Position numbers and translations under genes: made by a program
The notes under the pieces: generated by a model
The model's input: only the letters and a program-made list of their open reading frames with translations
Database searches by the model: none
What the model was told of the DNA's origin: nothing
Part shown: piece by piece, positions 9,059 through 18,783 of the stretch
How the letters are laid out: each line of letters opens with the position of its first letter
Position numbering within the stretch: position 1 is the first letter of the stretch
Origin: Rhodospirillales bacterium
GTDB taxonomy: Bacteria; Pseudomonadota; Alphaproteobacteria; Rhodospirillales; Defluviicoccaceae
Assembly: GCA_007694935.1 (NCBI GenBank)
Contig: REES01000096.1
Coordinates: forward strand, 1 to 56,584
Direction: 5' to 3'
Length of the DNA: 56,584 nt

Positions 9059-9486
9059 AGCCGGTTGCGGCAGGGGCGCCTTTCCTTCATCGGCTCCCAA
9101 CGCCCCTTGGTCGCCCTCGATCCCAACAAGAGTAATCGGCGGTTGCATGATTGTGCCGGTGGACACATCTGCATTCGGCCGGACTGCGGCCGGCGGCCGC
9201 CTTACGCCACCCAGCGAGCTCGTCGGGTTGCTGCGGCGGTGGACACCCATCCCTGGAGGGAGCCCGGGTGCCTTGGGATCCGCGCTTAACTTGCGGTCCA
9301 AAAACTGTTACAAAGAGTCTAAGCTGGGTGAAACAATGCGTGCGCCGTCAGTAACATGGAGCATCGCTGGCAAGGGTTCGCTTGCTCGTGAAGCAAAATC
9401 CGCTGATCCGGCGCCGCATGAACGTGTTGTAATCCGTCGTCTCGTGCACGTCACATGAGAGCACATCCTAAAGAAAGCGCCATGCC
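9059..9486 (+). other. Gene-free interval upstream of the exosortase
   Basis: About 430 bases without a convincing ORF. The second half (from about 9295) is noticeably more A/T-rich than its surroundings and includes CTGTTACAAA at 9306-9315, as expected for a promoter region. No clean sigma-70 box pair is visible. I looked for a small gene encoding a PEP-CTERM or VPLPA-type sorting tail and did not find one. Confidence 0.5.
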
Positions 9487-11085
9487 ATGAGTGTTGAAGC
9501 AGGGACGCACAATGGCCGGATTGGGGTAGGTCAAGCCTCCTGGTTTGCCCTGGCGGCTGCGGCTGTATTGGTCATTGTCGGCTCATGGATCGTTTTTTAT
9601 GATGGCCTCTCCCAAATGGTGAAGATGTGGGGCCGGGAGGAGTACAACTACGCTTACCTCGTTCCGCTGATCAGTGCCTGGCTGATCTGGCAAAAGCGGG
9701 GCGAGCTGGCCGAGATCGGCGTCCAGGGGGCCTGGACCGGGGTGCTGGTGATCGCGGGCGGGCTGTTGCTGGCGTTCTTCGGCGAGCTCAGCACGATCTA
9801 CACCATCATCCACTATGCCTTCATCGTGACCATCGCGGGGGTCGCGCTGGCCTGGTTCGGCTGGCGGGGACTGGTGGTGCTGGCGGCACCCCTGTTCTAC
9901 CTGGTGTTCATGGTGCCGCTGCCGGAGTTTCTGTACCAGCAGGTCTCCGGGCGGATGATGCTGATTTCCTCGGAACTGGGCGTCGCCATGCTCCGCCTGT
10001 TCGGGATCAGCGTGTTCCTGGAGGGCAACGTCATCGACCTCGGGGTCTACAAGTTACAGGTCGTGGAGGCGTGCAACGGCCTTCGCTACCTGTTTCCCCT
10101 GCTCAGCTTCGGGTTTCTCTGCGCCTACCTCTACAAGGGGCCATTGTGGCACAAGCTGCTCCTGATGGCCTCCACCGTCCCCATCACGATCGTCATCAAC
10201 AGCTTCCGGATTGCCGTCACCGGAGTCCTCGTCGAGAATTTCGGCGTCGAGATGGCCGACGGCTTCATGCATTTCTTCGAGGGGTGGGTGATTTTTCTTG
10301 CTGCCGTGGCCCTGTTCTTCGGGCAGATGGTGGTACTGGCGCGGTTGAGCGGCCGTCGCGCCGGGCTTTCGGAACTGCTGCGCCTGGAACTGGTGCTGCC
10401 GCAGCGGGGGGTAAGCCGCAATGCCGGGTGGCTCCGCCCCAGCCGCCCGTTGATTGCCGGGGTGGCGCTGTTGACGGTGACCGCGGTGGCGGTGGCGGGC
10501 CTGCCGGAAAGGAAGGAATACATTCCAGACAGGCGGGATTTTGCAGCTTTTCCGATGCAGGTTGGAAGCTGGCGGGGCCAGGAACTGATCCTCGAGAAGA
10601 AGTACGTCGATGCCCTCAGGATCGACGATCACATTCTTGCCAACTTCCACAACTCGGACGACCCGATGCATGTGAACTTCTACGTGGCCTATTACGGCTC
10701 GCAGCGCAAAGGTGCTTCCGCGCATTCGCCACGGTCGTGTATCCCCGGCGGCGGCTGGGAGATCACGAGCCTGACCAACCGCGTCATCGACGGTGCCGGG
10801 CCCAACGGTGAGCCCATCCGGGTGCAGCGCGCCGTGATCTCTCTGGGGTTGGCGCAACAGGTGGTCTACTATTGGTTCGACCAGCGGGGACGCCACCTCA
10901 CCAATGAATATCACGTCAAGCTGATGATCTTCTGGGATGCCATGACCCGCAACCGGACCGACGGGGCGCTGGTCCGGCTGGTGACGCCGGTGGCACCGGG
11001 CCAGACGGTGGAGAGCGCCGACACCCGGCTGGAGGACTTCATGCGGAGCGTCTACACCAAGGTCGAGGGGTTCATCCCGAGTTGA
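9487..11085 (+). CDS. xrtD: Exosortase fused to EpsI domain (XrtD type)
   Basis: An integral membrane cysteine transpeptidase-like enzyme of the exosortase family, predicted to process C-terminal sorting tails of exported proteins at the inner membrane. Of 532 residues, roughly 1-300 form the multi-pass exosortase domain with the triad Cys196 (VVEACNGLRYLFP), Arg241 (INSFRIAVTG) and His262 (MHFFEGW). Residues about 330-532 form an EpsI/DUF3485 domain with HSPRSCIPGGGWEI. This fusion is characteristic of XrtD, which recognises VPLPA-type tails. No sorting-tail protein or EPS cluster is adjacent, so its substrates lie elsewhere. The start has only a weak ribosome-binding site. Confidence 0.92.
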   Translation: MSVEAGTHNGRIGVGQASWFALAAAAVLVIVGSWIVFYDGLSQMVKMWGREEYNYAYLVPLISAWLIWQKRGELAEIGVQGAWTGVLVIAGGLLLAFFGELSTIYTIIHYAFIVTIAGVALAWFGWRGLVVLAAPLFYLVFMVPLPEFLYQQVSGRMMLISSELGVAMLRLFGISVFLEGNVIDLGVYKLQVVEACNGLRYLFPLLSFGFLCAYLYKGPLWHKLLLMASTVPITIVINSFRIAVTGVLVENFGVEMADGFMHFFEGWVIFLAAVALFFGQMVVLARLSGRRAGLSELLRLELVLPQRGVSRNAGWLRPSRPLIAGVALLTVTAVAVAGLPERKEYIPDRRDFAAFPMQVGSWRGQELILEKKYVDALRIDDHILANFHNSDDPMHVNFYVAYYGSQRKGASAHSPRSCIPGGGWEITSLTNRVIDGAGPNGEPIRVQRAVISLGLAQQVVYYWFDQRGRHLTNEYHVKLMIFWDAMTRNRTDGALVRLVTPVAPGQTVESADTRLEDFMRSVYTKVEGFIPS

Positions 11086-11400
11086 TGGGGCGGCGCTCGT
11101 TGGATCCGCCGGGTGGCACTCGGCCGAATTCATAGAGTTTGCTGATCGCAAAAGCGCGCCATCCTCCGGTCAGGGTGTGGTCCGTCTGGACAGTTCCCCG
11201 GGTCTTCCTTGGCGGAAGCCGCCGTGCGAGTGCAGGGGACGGCGTCGCCGGCGGCCTCGGGGCGTCCGGAGTTCGGGCAACGGAAGTGGCATGCGGATGG
11301 GTTGCCCGACTGCGGCGGCGTTTCTATGTTAGCCGGGATCTGAGGATTCCCGGCCGCGGCCTCTTGGCCCGGCCCCTGTCAACCGTCGGTTCGTATCCAC
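11086..11400 (+). other. Gene-free interval between the exosortase and ppiD
   Basis: About 315 bases. I see no ORF I would support and no strong promoter or terminator. A small GGCGG/CCGCC hairpin lies near 11215. It presumably contains the ppiD-trpE promoter. Confidence 0.4.
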
Positions 11401-13281
11401 ATGCTCAGCGGTATCCGTAACTTCTTCGCGTCGCTCGCCGGCAAGGTCGTCTTCGTTTTCATTCTCCTCGCCTTCGCCTCGGGGTTCTGGTACTTCGGCG
11501 GTCCCACCGGCGGCGGCGAAGCTGCCTGGGCGGTGCGGGTGGGGGACCAGACCATCGCCGCCGAGACCGTCCGCGCCGACTACGAACGGGAACTGGGCCG
11601 GTTGCGCGCCGAACTGGGCGGGCAGGTCGACAGCGCCCAGGCCAGGGCCATGGGTCTTCCCGGCGTCGTCATCAACCGGCTGGTCAACCAGACCCTGCTG
11701 GACCTTGCCACCGCGGACCTGGGGCTGGCCGCCAGTGACGACCTGGTGCGGGACGCCATTCGCCGCAATCCGGCGTTCCAGGGGCCGGACGGCCGGTTCG
11801 ATCGGGCCATTTATGGCCAGACGCTGCGGTTCGCCGGCTTTTCCGAGCGGCAGTTCGAGGAAATGGTGCGCCAGGAGATCGCCCGTAACCAGCTTCTGGC
11901 CAGCCTCGACGCTGCCGTGGCGGTTCCGGATGCCCTGCTGACGCCACTGTTCCGGCACTATCACGAGCGCCGAACCGCCACCGTGGTGCGGGTCGCCGAC
12001 CAGGATGTCGCCGGCGCGGCGGAACCGGTATCGGACAAGGACCTGATCGCCTTCCACCAGGCCAACGCCGAGCGGTTTACGGCGCCGGAATACCGGTCGG
12101 TCACCGCCATCATCCTCGGCGTCGACCACCTGGCACCCCAGATGGCCGTCAGCGAGGCGGAGATCCGCGCCGCGTACGAGGATCGGGCGGACGAGTTCTT
12201 CGAGCCCGAGCGGCGGTCATTGCAGCAGATCGTGCTGGCCGACCGCGAGGCGGTGGACCGGGCGCTGCAGCGGATCCGCGACGGCGACGATTTCCTGACC
12301 GTGGCGGAGGAGGAGGCGGGACTTACCCCGGATGCGGTCGACCTCGGCACGGTCACCCGCCGCTCCCTGCTGCCGGCGCTGTCGGAAGCCGCCTTCTCGG
12401 TTGGGGCCGGCGAGGTGGCGGACCCGGTGCAGAGCCCGATCGGCTGGCACCTGCTCAAGGTGACCGAGGTGATCGAGGCCAGTACCGTTCCCCTCGCCGA
12501 CGTGCGCGATGAAATCGCGGCGGACCTCGCGGCCGACAAGGCACGGGACGCGCTGTTCGACCTGTCCAATCGGTTGCAGGACACCCTGGGGGCCGGGACG
12601 TCGCTCGAGGAGGCCGCCGACCGCCTGGACCTGCCGCTGGTCCGGGTGGAGGCCGTGGATCGGCAGGGGCAGGACCGCTCCGGCGATCCTGTCGACGCCC
12701 TTCCGCAGGAGGCGGTGACCGAAGCGTTCATGCTCACGCCCGGCGACGAGAGCCTGCTTCGCGAATACGGGATCGAAGGCTATTTCATCGTCCGCGTCGA
12801 CGATGTGATCGAGCCGGCGTTGCGGCCGCTCGATGAGGTGCGGGATCGTGTGCGGGACGCCTTGATGGCCGAGCGTCTGGCCGACGCGGCGGCGGAGCGG
12901 GCGGAAGCGATCGCCGCGGCCGTCCATTCCGGGCGCGACTTGGCCTCGGTGGCTGCTGATCAGGGCTTGGAAATCTCCACGTCGCCGCCGTTCACCCGCA
13001 CCGGCGAGGGCGCTTCCGACTTGCCCCGGGACCTGATCGAAGCGCTGTTCGCAGTGGACACCGGGCAGGCTGTGGTGGTGCGGGGAACGGACGCGACCTT
13101 CATCGCAGAAGTCCGGACGGTGGAAACCGTCGACCCGGCTCTGGCACCGGAGCGGGCCAATGCTTTCCGCAACGAGTTGCGCTTCGCCTTCGGCAACGAC
13201 TTGGTCGCTCAGTACCTCGACGCGCTGAGGCAGCGCCATCCGGTGGCCGTCAACACCGAGGTGATGGACCGGCTATTCTAG
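11401..13281 (+). CDS. ppiD: Peptidylprolyl isomerase PpiD/SurA-type membrane chaperone
   Basis: A 626-residue inner-membrane-anchored periplasmic folding factor. The N-terminus has one transmembrane anchor (KVVFVFILLAFASGFWYFGG, about residues 15-34). A SurA/PpiD-like N-terminal domain follows (RVGDQTIAAE, then PGVVINRLVNQTLLDLA). A parvulin-like PPIase segment lies around residues 265-360 (RRSLQQIVLADREAVDRALQ, then SPIGWHLLKVTE), and a second SurA-like region follows. These proteins help outer-membrane and periplasmic proteins leaving the Sec channel to fold. trpE begins 25 bases downstream, a gene order common in Alphaproteobacteria, so the two are probably co-transcribed. Confidence 0.92.
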   Translation: MLSGIRNFFASLAGKVVFVFILLAFASGFWYFGGPTGGGEAAWAVRVGDQTIAAETVRADYERELGRLRAELGGQVDSAQARAMGLPGVVINRLVNQTLLDLATADLGLAASDDLVRDAIRRNPAFQGPDGRFDRAIYGQTLRFAGFSERQFEEMVRQEIARNQLLASLDAAVAVPDALLTPLFRHYHERRTATVVRVADQDVAGAAEPVSDKDLIAFHQANAERFTAPEYRSVTAIILGVDHLAPQMAVSEAEIRAAYEDRADEFFEPERRSLQQIVLADREAVDRALQRIRDGDDFLTVAEEEAGLTPDAVDLGTVTRRSLLPALSEAAFSVGAGEVADPVQSPIGWHLLKVTEVIEASTVPLADVRDEIAADLAADKARDALFDLSNRLQDTLGAGTSLEEAADRLDLPLVRVEAVDRQGQDRSGDPVDALPQEAVTEAFMLTPGDESLLREYGIEGYFIVRVDDVIEPALRPLDEVRDRVRDALMAERLADAAAERAEAIAAAVHSGRDLASVAADQGLEISTSPPFTRTGEGASDLPRDLIEALFAVDTGQAVVVRGTDATFIAEVRTVETVDPALAPERANAFRNELRFAFGNDLVAQYLDALRQRHPVAVNTEVMDRLF

Positions 13282-13306
13282 CCCAGGTGCTTCCCGGGGA
13301 CCATAG

Positions 13307-14824
13307 ATGATCCTGAGCCCGCCCGCGGCCGAGTTTGCCACCTGCTTCGCCGCTGGGCGACCCCAGGTGGTGTGGACGACGCTGCCCGCCGACCTGGAAA
13401 CCCCGGTCTCGGCCATGCTCAAGCTCGCCGATCGCCGGCCCAACAGCTTTCTGCTGGAATCGGTCGAGGGCGGCGCCATCCGCGGGCGCTATTCCGTCAT
13501 TGGCCTGGCGCCCGACCTGATCTGGCGCTGCAGTCGTGGCGGCGCCGAGATCAACCGCAACGCCGCGGCCGACCCGGACCGCTTCGAGCCTTGTCCGGTC
13601 GCCGAACGGGACGGCATCCAGGCCTCGTTGCGCGCGCTGATGGCCGAAAGCCGCATCGACCTGCCTGAAGGACTGCCGCCGATGGCGGCCGGGCTGGTGG
13701 GGTATATTGGCTATGACATGGTGCGTTACGCCGAACGACTGCCCGATGCCAACCCCGATGTCCTCGGCGTGCCGGAGGGCCTGCTGCTGCGGCCCACGGT
13801 GATGGCCATCTTCGACAACGTCGACGACACCGTGACCGTGATCACCCCGGTATGGCCTGATCCGGCCCTGTCGGCGGACGCCGCCCTGGGGCTGGCCGAA
13901 CGGCGGCTGGCCGAGGTCATCGCCGGACTGGAGGGCAGCCTGCCGCGACCTCGTGCTGCCGTGGCGGAAGCAGGCGTGGGGCCGGAGCCCGCTTCCAACA
14001 CCGGCCGCGCGGGCTACTGGGCGATGGTGGAGCGGGCCAAGACCTACATTCTGGCCGGCGACATCTTCCAGGTGGTGCCGTCCCAGCGGCTGCGGGTTCC
14101 GTTCAACCTGTCGCCGTTCGCTCTCTACCGGGCGCTGCGTCGGCTGAACCCGTCGCCGTTTCTGTTCTTCCTGGATTTCGGCGGGTTCGCGGTGGTCGGC
14201 TCCAGCCCGGAAATCATGGTCCGGGTGCGGGGCGGCACCGTCACCATCCGCCCCATCGCCGGCACCCGTCCCCGCGGCGCCACGCCGGCGGAGGACAGGG
14301 CGCTGGCCAATGACCTGCTCGCCGATCCGAAGGAGCGGGCGGAGCATCTGATGCTGCTGGACCTCGGTCGCAACGACGTTGGACGGGTGGCCAAGGTGGG
14401 TACGGTCAGGGTGACCGAGCAGATGGTGATCGAGCGGTACTCCCACGTGATGCACATTGTCTCCAACGTCGAGGGGGAACTGGACCCGGCTCACGACGCG
14501 GTCGATGCCCTGTTCGCCGGCTTTCCCGCCGGAACCGTTTCCGGGGCGCCCAAGGTCCGCGCCATGGAGATCATCGACGAGTTGGAGCCGGAGCGGCGGG
14601 GGATCTACGGCGGCTGCATCGGCTACCTCAGCGCCAACGGCGACCTGGACACCTGCATCGCCCTCCGTACCGCGGTGATCAAGGACGGCGTCCTGCACGT
14701 CCAGGCCGGCGGGGGAGTCGTCGCCGACAGTGTCCCGGAAACCGAGCACCAGGAAAGCTGCAACAAGGCCCGGGCCCTGCTGCGCGCCGCCGAGGAAGCC
14801 TGGCGCTTCGATCGGGTCGGCTGA
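13307..14824 (+). CDS. trpE: Anthranilate synthase component I
   Basis: The large subunit of anthranilate synthase, converting chorismate (with ammonia from TrpG) to anthranilate. The 505 residues cover the N-terminal Trp-feedback domain (SFLLESVEGG, containing the LLES inhibitor-binding element) and the chorismate-binding domain (IFQVVPSQRL, GSSPEIMVR, PIAGTRPRG, GTVSGAPKVRAMEIID, YGGCIGYL). GGGGA lies just before the ATG. It is separated from trpG, trpD and trpC by a leftward copper module of about 3 kb. A hairpin at 14875-14891 probably ends its message, so trpE is likely expressed with ppiD and independently of trpGDC. Confidence 0.97.
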   Translation: MILSPPAAEFATCFAAGRPQVVWTTLPADLETPVSAMLKLADRRPNSFLLESVEGGAIRGRYSVIGLAPDLIWRCSRGGAEINRNAAADPDRFEPCPVAERDGIQASLRALMAESRIDLPEGLPPMAAGLVGYIGYDMVRYAERLPDANPDVLGVPEGLLLRPTVMAIFDNVDDTVTVITPVWPDPALSADAALGLAERRLAEVIAGLEGSLPRPRAAVAEAGVGPEPASNTGRAGYWAMVERAKTYILAGDIFQVVPSQRLRVPFNLSPFALYRALRRLNPSPFLFFLDFGGFAVVGSSPEIMVRVRGGTVTIRPIAGTRPRGATPAEDRALANDLLADPKERAEHLMLLDLGRNDVGRVAKVGTVRVTEQMVIERYSHVMHIVSNVEGELDPAHDAVDALFAGFPAGTVSGAPKVRAMEIIDELEPERRGIYGGCIGYLSANGDLDTCIALRTAVIKDGVLHVQAGGGVVADSVPETEHQESCNKARALLRAAEEAWRFDRVG

Positions 14825-14874
14825 TCCGCGTGGCAGCGCGCCGGCAATATTCCCTTCCGACAGGAAATTTTACG

Positions 14875-14891
14875 CCCCAGCCCCGCTGGGG
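14875..14891 (+). terminator. Putative terminator after trpE
   Basis: CCCCAGC and GCTGGGG form a perfect 7-pair stem with a 3-base loop 50 bases after the trpE stop, followed by TTAAGCTTT. The T content downstream is modest. Confidence 0.5.
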
Positions 14892-15118
14892 TTAAGCTTT
14901 GCGCGAGCGGCATCGCATGCTATAAGTATCTTACCGCGCGCGCTTCCTCACGGGTGGAGCAGCGACGAGATTGCGACGAGCGCACGAAATCTTCGTCCGC
15001 GCTCCTCGATCAAAGTCAAAGCAAGAATCGGTTGCGCGCGCGGCCCAACCCCCTTCAGCAGCATGCGACGGGTCGAAGCAGAGCGACCCTCACAACCGGT
15101 TGGTCGCCCGACCGATCG
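14892..15118 (+). other. Gene-free stretch with an isolated promoter-like signal
   Basis: No ORF is supported here. TATAAG (14921-14926) lies 17 bases after TTTGCG, pointing rightward into 190 bases that hold no rightward gene before the leftward copZ. The stretch has several short pairings, including CGGTTGGTCG with CGACCGATCG (two G-U pairs) near the copZ stop. It could encode a small RNA, act in 3' processing of copZ, or be spacer. Confidence 0.3.
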
Positions 15119-15325
15119 CTAGCCCGCTGATCCCAGGAACCTGAACCCTGCACCCGCGACGGCGTCGCGGATGGCGGCCTCATCGGTCCCGTCGCCAACC
15201 CGGACGGTTCCCGCCTCAAGATCGACATCGACCGCCGCGTCCGGGACCCGCTCCCGGATGGCGTTGCCGACGGCACGAACGCAGCCCTGGCAGGTCATGC
15301 CTTCCACACGATACGTCTTGGCCAT
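15119..15325 (-). CDS. copZ: Heavy-metal-associated (HMA) domain copper chaperone
   Basis: A 68-residue single HMA domain with the metal-binding motif GMTCQGC near the N-terminus and the usual ferredoxin-like alternation afterwards. It is the expected length for a CopZ/Atx1-type cytosolic chaperone that passes Cu(I) to the P-type ATPase encoded immediately upstream on the same strand. The gap to copA is 162 bases, so it may be on the copA transcript or have its own promoter. Copper rather than another soft metal is inferred from the neighbouring ATPase. Confidence 0.92.
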   Translation of the reverse strand: MAKTYRVEGMTCQGCVRAVGNAIRERVPDAAVDVDLEAGTVRVGDGTDEAAIRDAVAGAGFRFLGSAG

Positions 15326-15487
15326 TATCTTGCGCCCTTCCCGTTGTCATGGCGTCTCGATCGCCGTGCTGCCGCCGCGGTCGTCGGCCAATCCGCTTGG
15401 CTGGCGGCTGCGGCACGCCGATGCTCTCCTAGCAGCGATCGGGCCCGGCCGAAAGCCTGCCTGCCGCGCACGGGGACCGCTGCCCCC

Positions 15488-17941
15488 TCAGGCCGCAGCC
15501 CCCCGGCCATCCGCCGCCGCCGGCCGCCAGCGGCGCAGCCGAAGCGCGTTGGTGACCACCGAGACGCTGCTGAAGGCCATCGCTGCGCCGGCGATCACCG
15601 GGCTCAGCAGGCCCGCCGCCGCCAGCGGCAGCGCCGCGACATTGTAGATGAACGCCCAGAACAGGTTCTGGCCGATCTTGCGGTGGGTCGCCCGGGAGAC
15701 GCCGAGCGCGTCGGCCACCAGGCGCGGGTCCGGGCGCATCAGGGTCACCGGCGCCGCCTGCATGGCCACATCGGTGCCGGCGCCGATGGCAATGCCGACG
15801 TCGGCGGCGGCCAGCGCCGGCGCGTCGTTGATCCCGTCACCCACCATTGCGACGATCCGACCCTGACCCTTTAGCCGCTCCACTTCGGCGGCCTTGTCCT
15901 CGGGCATGACCTCGGCCAGGACCCGCTGGATACCCACCATCCGAGCCATCGCCTGGGCGCTGCGGACGTTGTCGCCGGTGATCATCACCGTTTCAATCCC
16001 GCTCCGCTCGAGCAGCGCCACCGCCTCGGCCGCGCCGTCGCGAAGGCGGTCGCCGGCGACGATGCAGCCCAGCAGCCGCGGTGCCGCGCCGGCCTCCGCT
16101 ATCCACATCACCGTTCTGCCCTCGGCTTCGGCCGCGCGGGCTTGGTCTTCGAGGGGAGCGGTCTCTATCCCGGAAGCAGCGAGAAGCGACCGGTTGCCAA
16201 TCACCAGCTCGCGGCCGTCGACCCGTGCCTTCAACCCGCGCCCGGCCACCGCCTGGAACGTTTCCGGCCCGGGCAGGTCCACATCACCCAGTTCGGCCAG
16301 CACCGCCCGGGCCAGCGGGTGCTCGCTTCCCTGCTGGGCCGTGGCGGTCAGGTGGAGCAGCGCCGGACCGTCCCCGTCCACGGCATGGATGGCGGTGACC
16401 CGCGGCCGACCCTCGGTCAAGGTGCCGGTCTTGTCGAATACCAGGGTGTTCACCCGGTGCGCCCGCTCCAGTGCCGTCGCGTCCTTGATCAGGATACCGC
16501 TGCGGGCGGCTACGCCGGTGCCCACCATGATCGCGGTCGGGGTGGCCAGGCCCAGCGCGCAAGGACAGGCAATCACCAGCACGGTGACCGCGTGGATGAT
16601 CGCCATCTCGGCCGACACCCCGGCCCACCACCAGCCGGCCAGCGTGACCAGGGCGATCACCACCACCACCGGCACGAATACCGCCGCAACCTGGTCCACC
16701 AGGCGCTGCACCGGCGCCTTGCTGGCCTGGGCCCCCTGCACCAGGGCGATGATCCGGGACAGGGTGGACTGGGCTCCCACGCGGGTGGTGCGGATGCGCA
16801 GCAGGCCGCTGCCGTTGATGGCGCCGCCGGTGACCGCATCGCCCACATCCTTGGTCACCGGCAGGCTCTCGCCGGTGATGAGGGATTCGTCCACCTGGCT
16901 GATTCCGTCGATGACGTCCCCGTCCACCGGGATCCGTTCGCCGGGACGCACCACCACCACATCGTCGACGGCGACCCGGTCGACCGCCACCTCGACCTCC
17001 CTGCCGTCGCGGATGATGCGCGCCCGCTCGGGCCGGAGCCGCATCAGGGCGCGGATCGCCGCCGTGGTCCCCCGCTTGGCCCGGCTTTCCAGCCAGCGTC
17101 CCAGCAGCACCAGGGTGATGATCGCGGCCGAGGCCTCGAAGTACAGGTCGCCGTTGTCCGGCCCCGGCGCCAGGGTGTGATAGACGCTGAGGCCGTACGC
17201 GGCGCTGGTGCCCATGGCCACCAGCAGATCCATGTTGCCGGTGCCGGCCTTGAGCGCGCCCCAGGCCGCCCGATAGAAGCGTGCCCCGGCCCAGAACTGC
17301 ACCGGGGTGGCCAGGGCAAGCTGCACCACCGCCGGTAACGCCCAGTGCAGGCCGAACGGGTGCCACAGCATCGGCACCACCAACGGCACGGTGAGAACGG
17401 CGGCAATGGCGAAGTTGACCAAGTCCCGACGGGCGCGCTCTTGAGCGGCATCCTCCTCCTCGCTGCCGGCGGTGGCTTCGTCGGTAGGGGCGGCGTCGTA
17501 GCCGGCCCTCCGCACGGCCGCAACAAGGTCATCGACCCCGGCCGCACCCGCCGCAATCGTGACCATCGCCCGTTCGGTGGCGAGCGATACCTCGGCGTCG
17601 GTGACCCCCGGCACCGCCCGCAGGGCCTTTTCGACCCGACCGACGCAGGACGCGCAGGTCATGCCGTCGATGCGGACTTCCACGGTCTCGCTCGGAACGG
17701 CATATCCGGCACGCCGGATCGCTTCGGCCAGATGTTCCGGAGCGACCCGCCCGGGCTCCACCGTCACCTCGGCCCGTTCCGTCGCCAGGCTCACCGATGC
17801 CGCCCTCACCCCGGGGAGCCGGTGCAGTGCCCGCTCTACCCGGGACACACAGGACGCGCAGCTCATGCCTTCAATCCGCAGAGAAAGGACCTCCGTCCGG
17901 TTCTCGTCTGCGGCTGCGGTGGTTGTGACCACCGTGTCCAT
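15488..17941 (-). CDS. copA: Copper-exporting P1B-type ATPase
   Basis: An inner-membrane Cu(I) efflux pump of 817 residues. Two N-terminal HMA domains carry CASC at residues 28-31 and 96-99. The membrane CPC motif is at 459-461 ([15 protein letters not shown]), the phosphatase TGES at 356-359, and the phosphorylation site DKTGT starts at Asp503. [11 protein letters not shown] is present near the C-terminus. I placed the start at 17941 because AAAGGAGGG lies 6 bases upstream; the frame remains open 84 codons further but looks non-coding. It is divergent from trpG across 232 bases and is followed by copZ. No CueR-type operator was recognised. Confidence 0.95.
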   Translation of the reverse strand: MDTVVTTTAAADENRTEVLSLRIEGMSCASCVSRVERALHRLPGVRAASVSLATERAEVTVEPGRVAPEHLAEAIRRAGYAVPSETVEVRIDGMTCASCVGRVEKALRAVPGVTDAEVSLATERAMVTIAAGAAGVDDLVAAVRRAGYDAAPTDEATAGSEEEDAAQERARRDLVNFAIAAVLTVPLVVPMLWHPFGLHWALPAVVQLALATPVQFWAGARFYRAAWGALKAGTGNMDLLVAMGTSAAYGLSVYHTLAPGPDNGDLYFEASAAIITLVLLGRWLESRAKRGTTAAIRALMRLRPERARIIRDGREVEVAVDRVAVDDVVVVRPGERIPVDGDVIDGISQVDESLITGESLPVTKDVGDAVTGGAINGSGLLRIRTTRVGAQSTLSRIIALVQGAQASKAPVQRLVDQVAAVFVPVVVVIALVTLAGWWWAGVSAEMAIIHAVTVLVIACPCALGLATPTAIMVGTGVAARSGILIKDATALERAHRVNTLVFDKTGTLTEGRPRVTAIHAVDGDGPALLHLTATAQQGSEHPLARAVLAELGDVDLPGPETFQAVAGRGLKARVDGRELVIGNRSLLAASGIETAPLEDQARAAEAEGRTVMWIAEAGAAPRLLGCIVAGDRLRDGAAEAVALLERSGIETVMITGDNVRSAQAMARMVGIQRVLAEVMPEDKAAEVERLKGQGRIVAMVGDGINDAPALAAADVGIAIGAGTDVAMQAAPVTLMRPDPRLVADALGVSRATHRKIGQNLFWAFIYNVAALPLAAAGLLSPVIAGAAMAFSSVSVVTNALRLRRWRPAAADGRGAAA

Positions 17942-18173
17942 GCCGTGCCCTCCTTTCGCCCCACCGTGGTCCGCCCCGGCAACCGGCCGGGACGCGACGC
18001 TCGGCCGCCCGCATTGATCTGGGTATGGGATCGGGGCGGGAGAAGGCCAGCCCCTGCCGGCACCTGTTCTTGACGCCGACGCCGGCCTGGGGGCATGGTG
18101 CGGCGGCATCGGGCGGCAATTGCCGAACAGGGCTGGGGCCCGTCGTCTTCGCCGCATCCTTGCGGAGCTCCGG

Positions 18174-18761
18174 ATGTTCCTGCTGATCGACAACTACGAC
18201 AGCTTCACCTACAACCTCTTTCATCTACTGGGTGAGGTCGGGGTCCAGACGGTGGTCAAGCGCAACGACGCCCTGTCGGCCGAGGCGGCGCTTGCGCTCG
18301 GGCCGGAAGCGATCGTCATCTCCCCCGGCCCCTGTGATCCCGACCGCGCCGGCATCTGCCTGGATCTGATCCGGCGGGCGGCCGGGCGGGTGCCGATCCT
18401 CGGGGTTTGTCTCGGCCACCAGAGCATCGGCCAGGCGTTCGGCGGACGGGTGGTGCGGGCGCCGGCGCCGATGCACGGCAAGGTCAGCGCCATCCGTCAC
18501 CGCGGCACCGACCTGTTCGAGGGCCTGTCGTCTCCGTTCACTGCCAACCGCTACCATTCGCTGATGGTGGCGCGGGACGGCCTGCCGTCCTGCCTCAAGA
18601 TCACCGCGGAGAGCGAGGACGGGGTGATCCAGGGCCTCGCCCACGTGGACCATCCTGTGTACGGGGTCCAGTTCCATCCCGAGAGCATCGCCACCGAACA
18701 CGGCCATGCGCTGGTTGCCAATTTCAAGCGGCTGGCCGGCTCTGCCCGGGCGGCAGCGTGA
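18174..18761 (+). CDS. trpG: Anthranilate synthase component II (glutamine amidotransferase)
   Basis: The class I glutamine amidotransferase subunit that delivers ammonia to TrpE. Its 195 residues start with [13 protein letters not shown]. The nucleophile Cys is in [15 protein letters not shown] and the His/Glu pair in [15 protein letters not shown]. Start ATG at 18174, with GGAG upstream; the in-frame extension to 18120 is not conserved. It starts a compact trpG-trpD-trpC run whose last two genes overlap. It may also serve a para-aminobenzoate synthase, as some TrpG/PabA proteins do. Confidence 0.96.
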   Translation: MFLLIDNYDSFTYNLFHLLGEVGVQTVVKRNDALSAEAALALGPEAIVISPGPCDPDRAGICLDLIRRAAGRVPILGVCLGHQSIGQAFGGRVVRAPAPMHGKVSAIRHRGTDLFEGLSSPFTANRYHSLMVARDGLPSCLKITAESEDGVIQGLAHVDHPVYGVQFHPESIATEHGHALVANFKRLAGSARAAA

Positions 18762-18783
18762 TCCCGGCGGCGGGGTGGCGGTG

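Noticed and set aside
15894-17180. A 428-codon rightward open frame inside copA.
   Set aside because: Ser/Arg/Thr-rich antisense shadow; the copA motifs lie on the other strand.
17942-18173. A CueR-type operator in the copA-trpG divergent gap.
   Set aside because: No dyad resembling the CueR site, and no MerR-family gene nearby.
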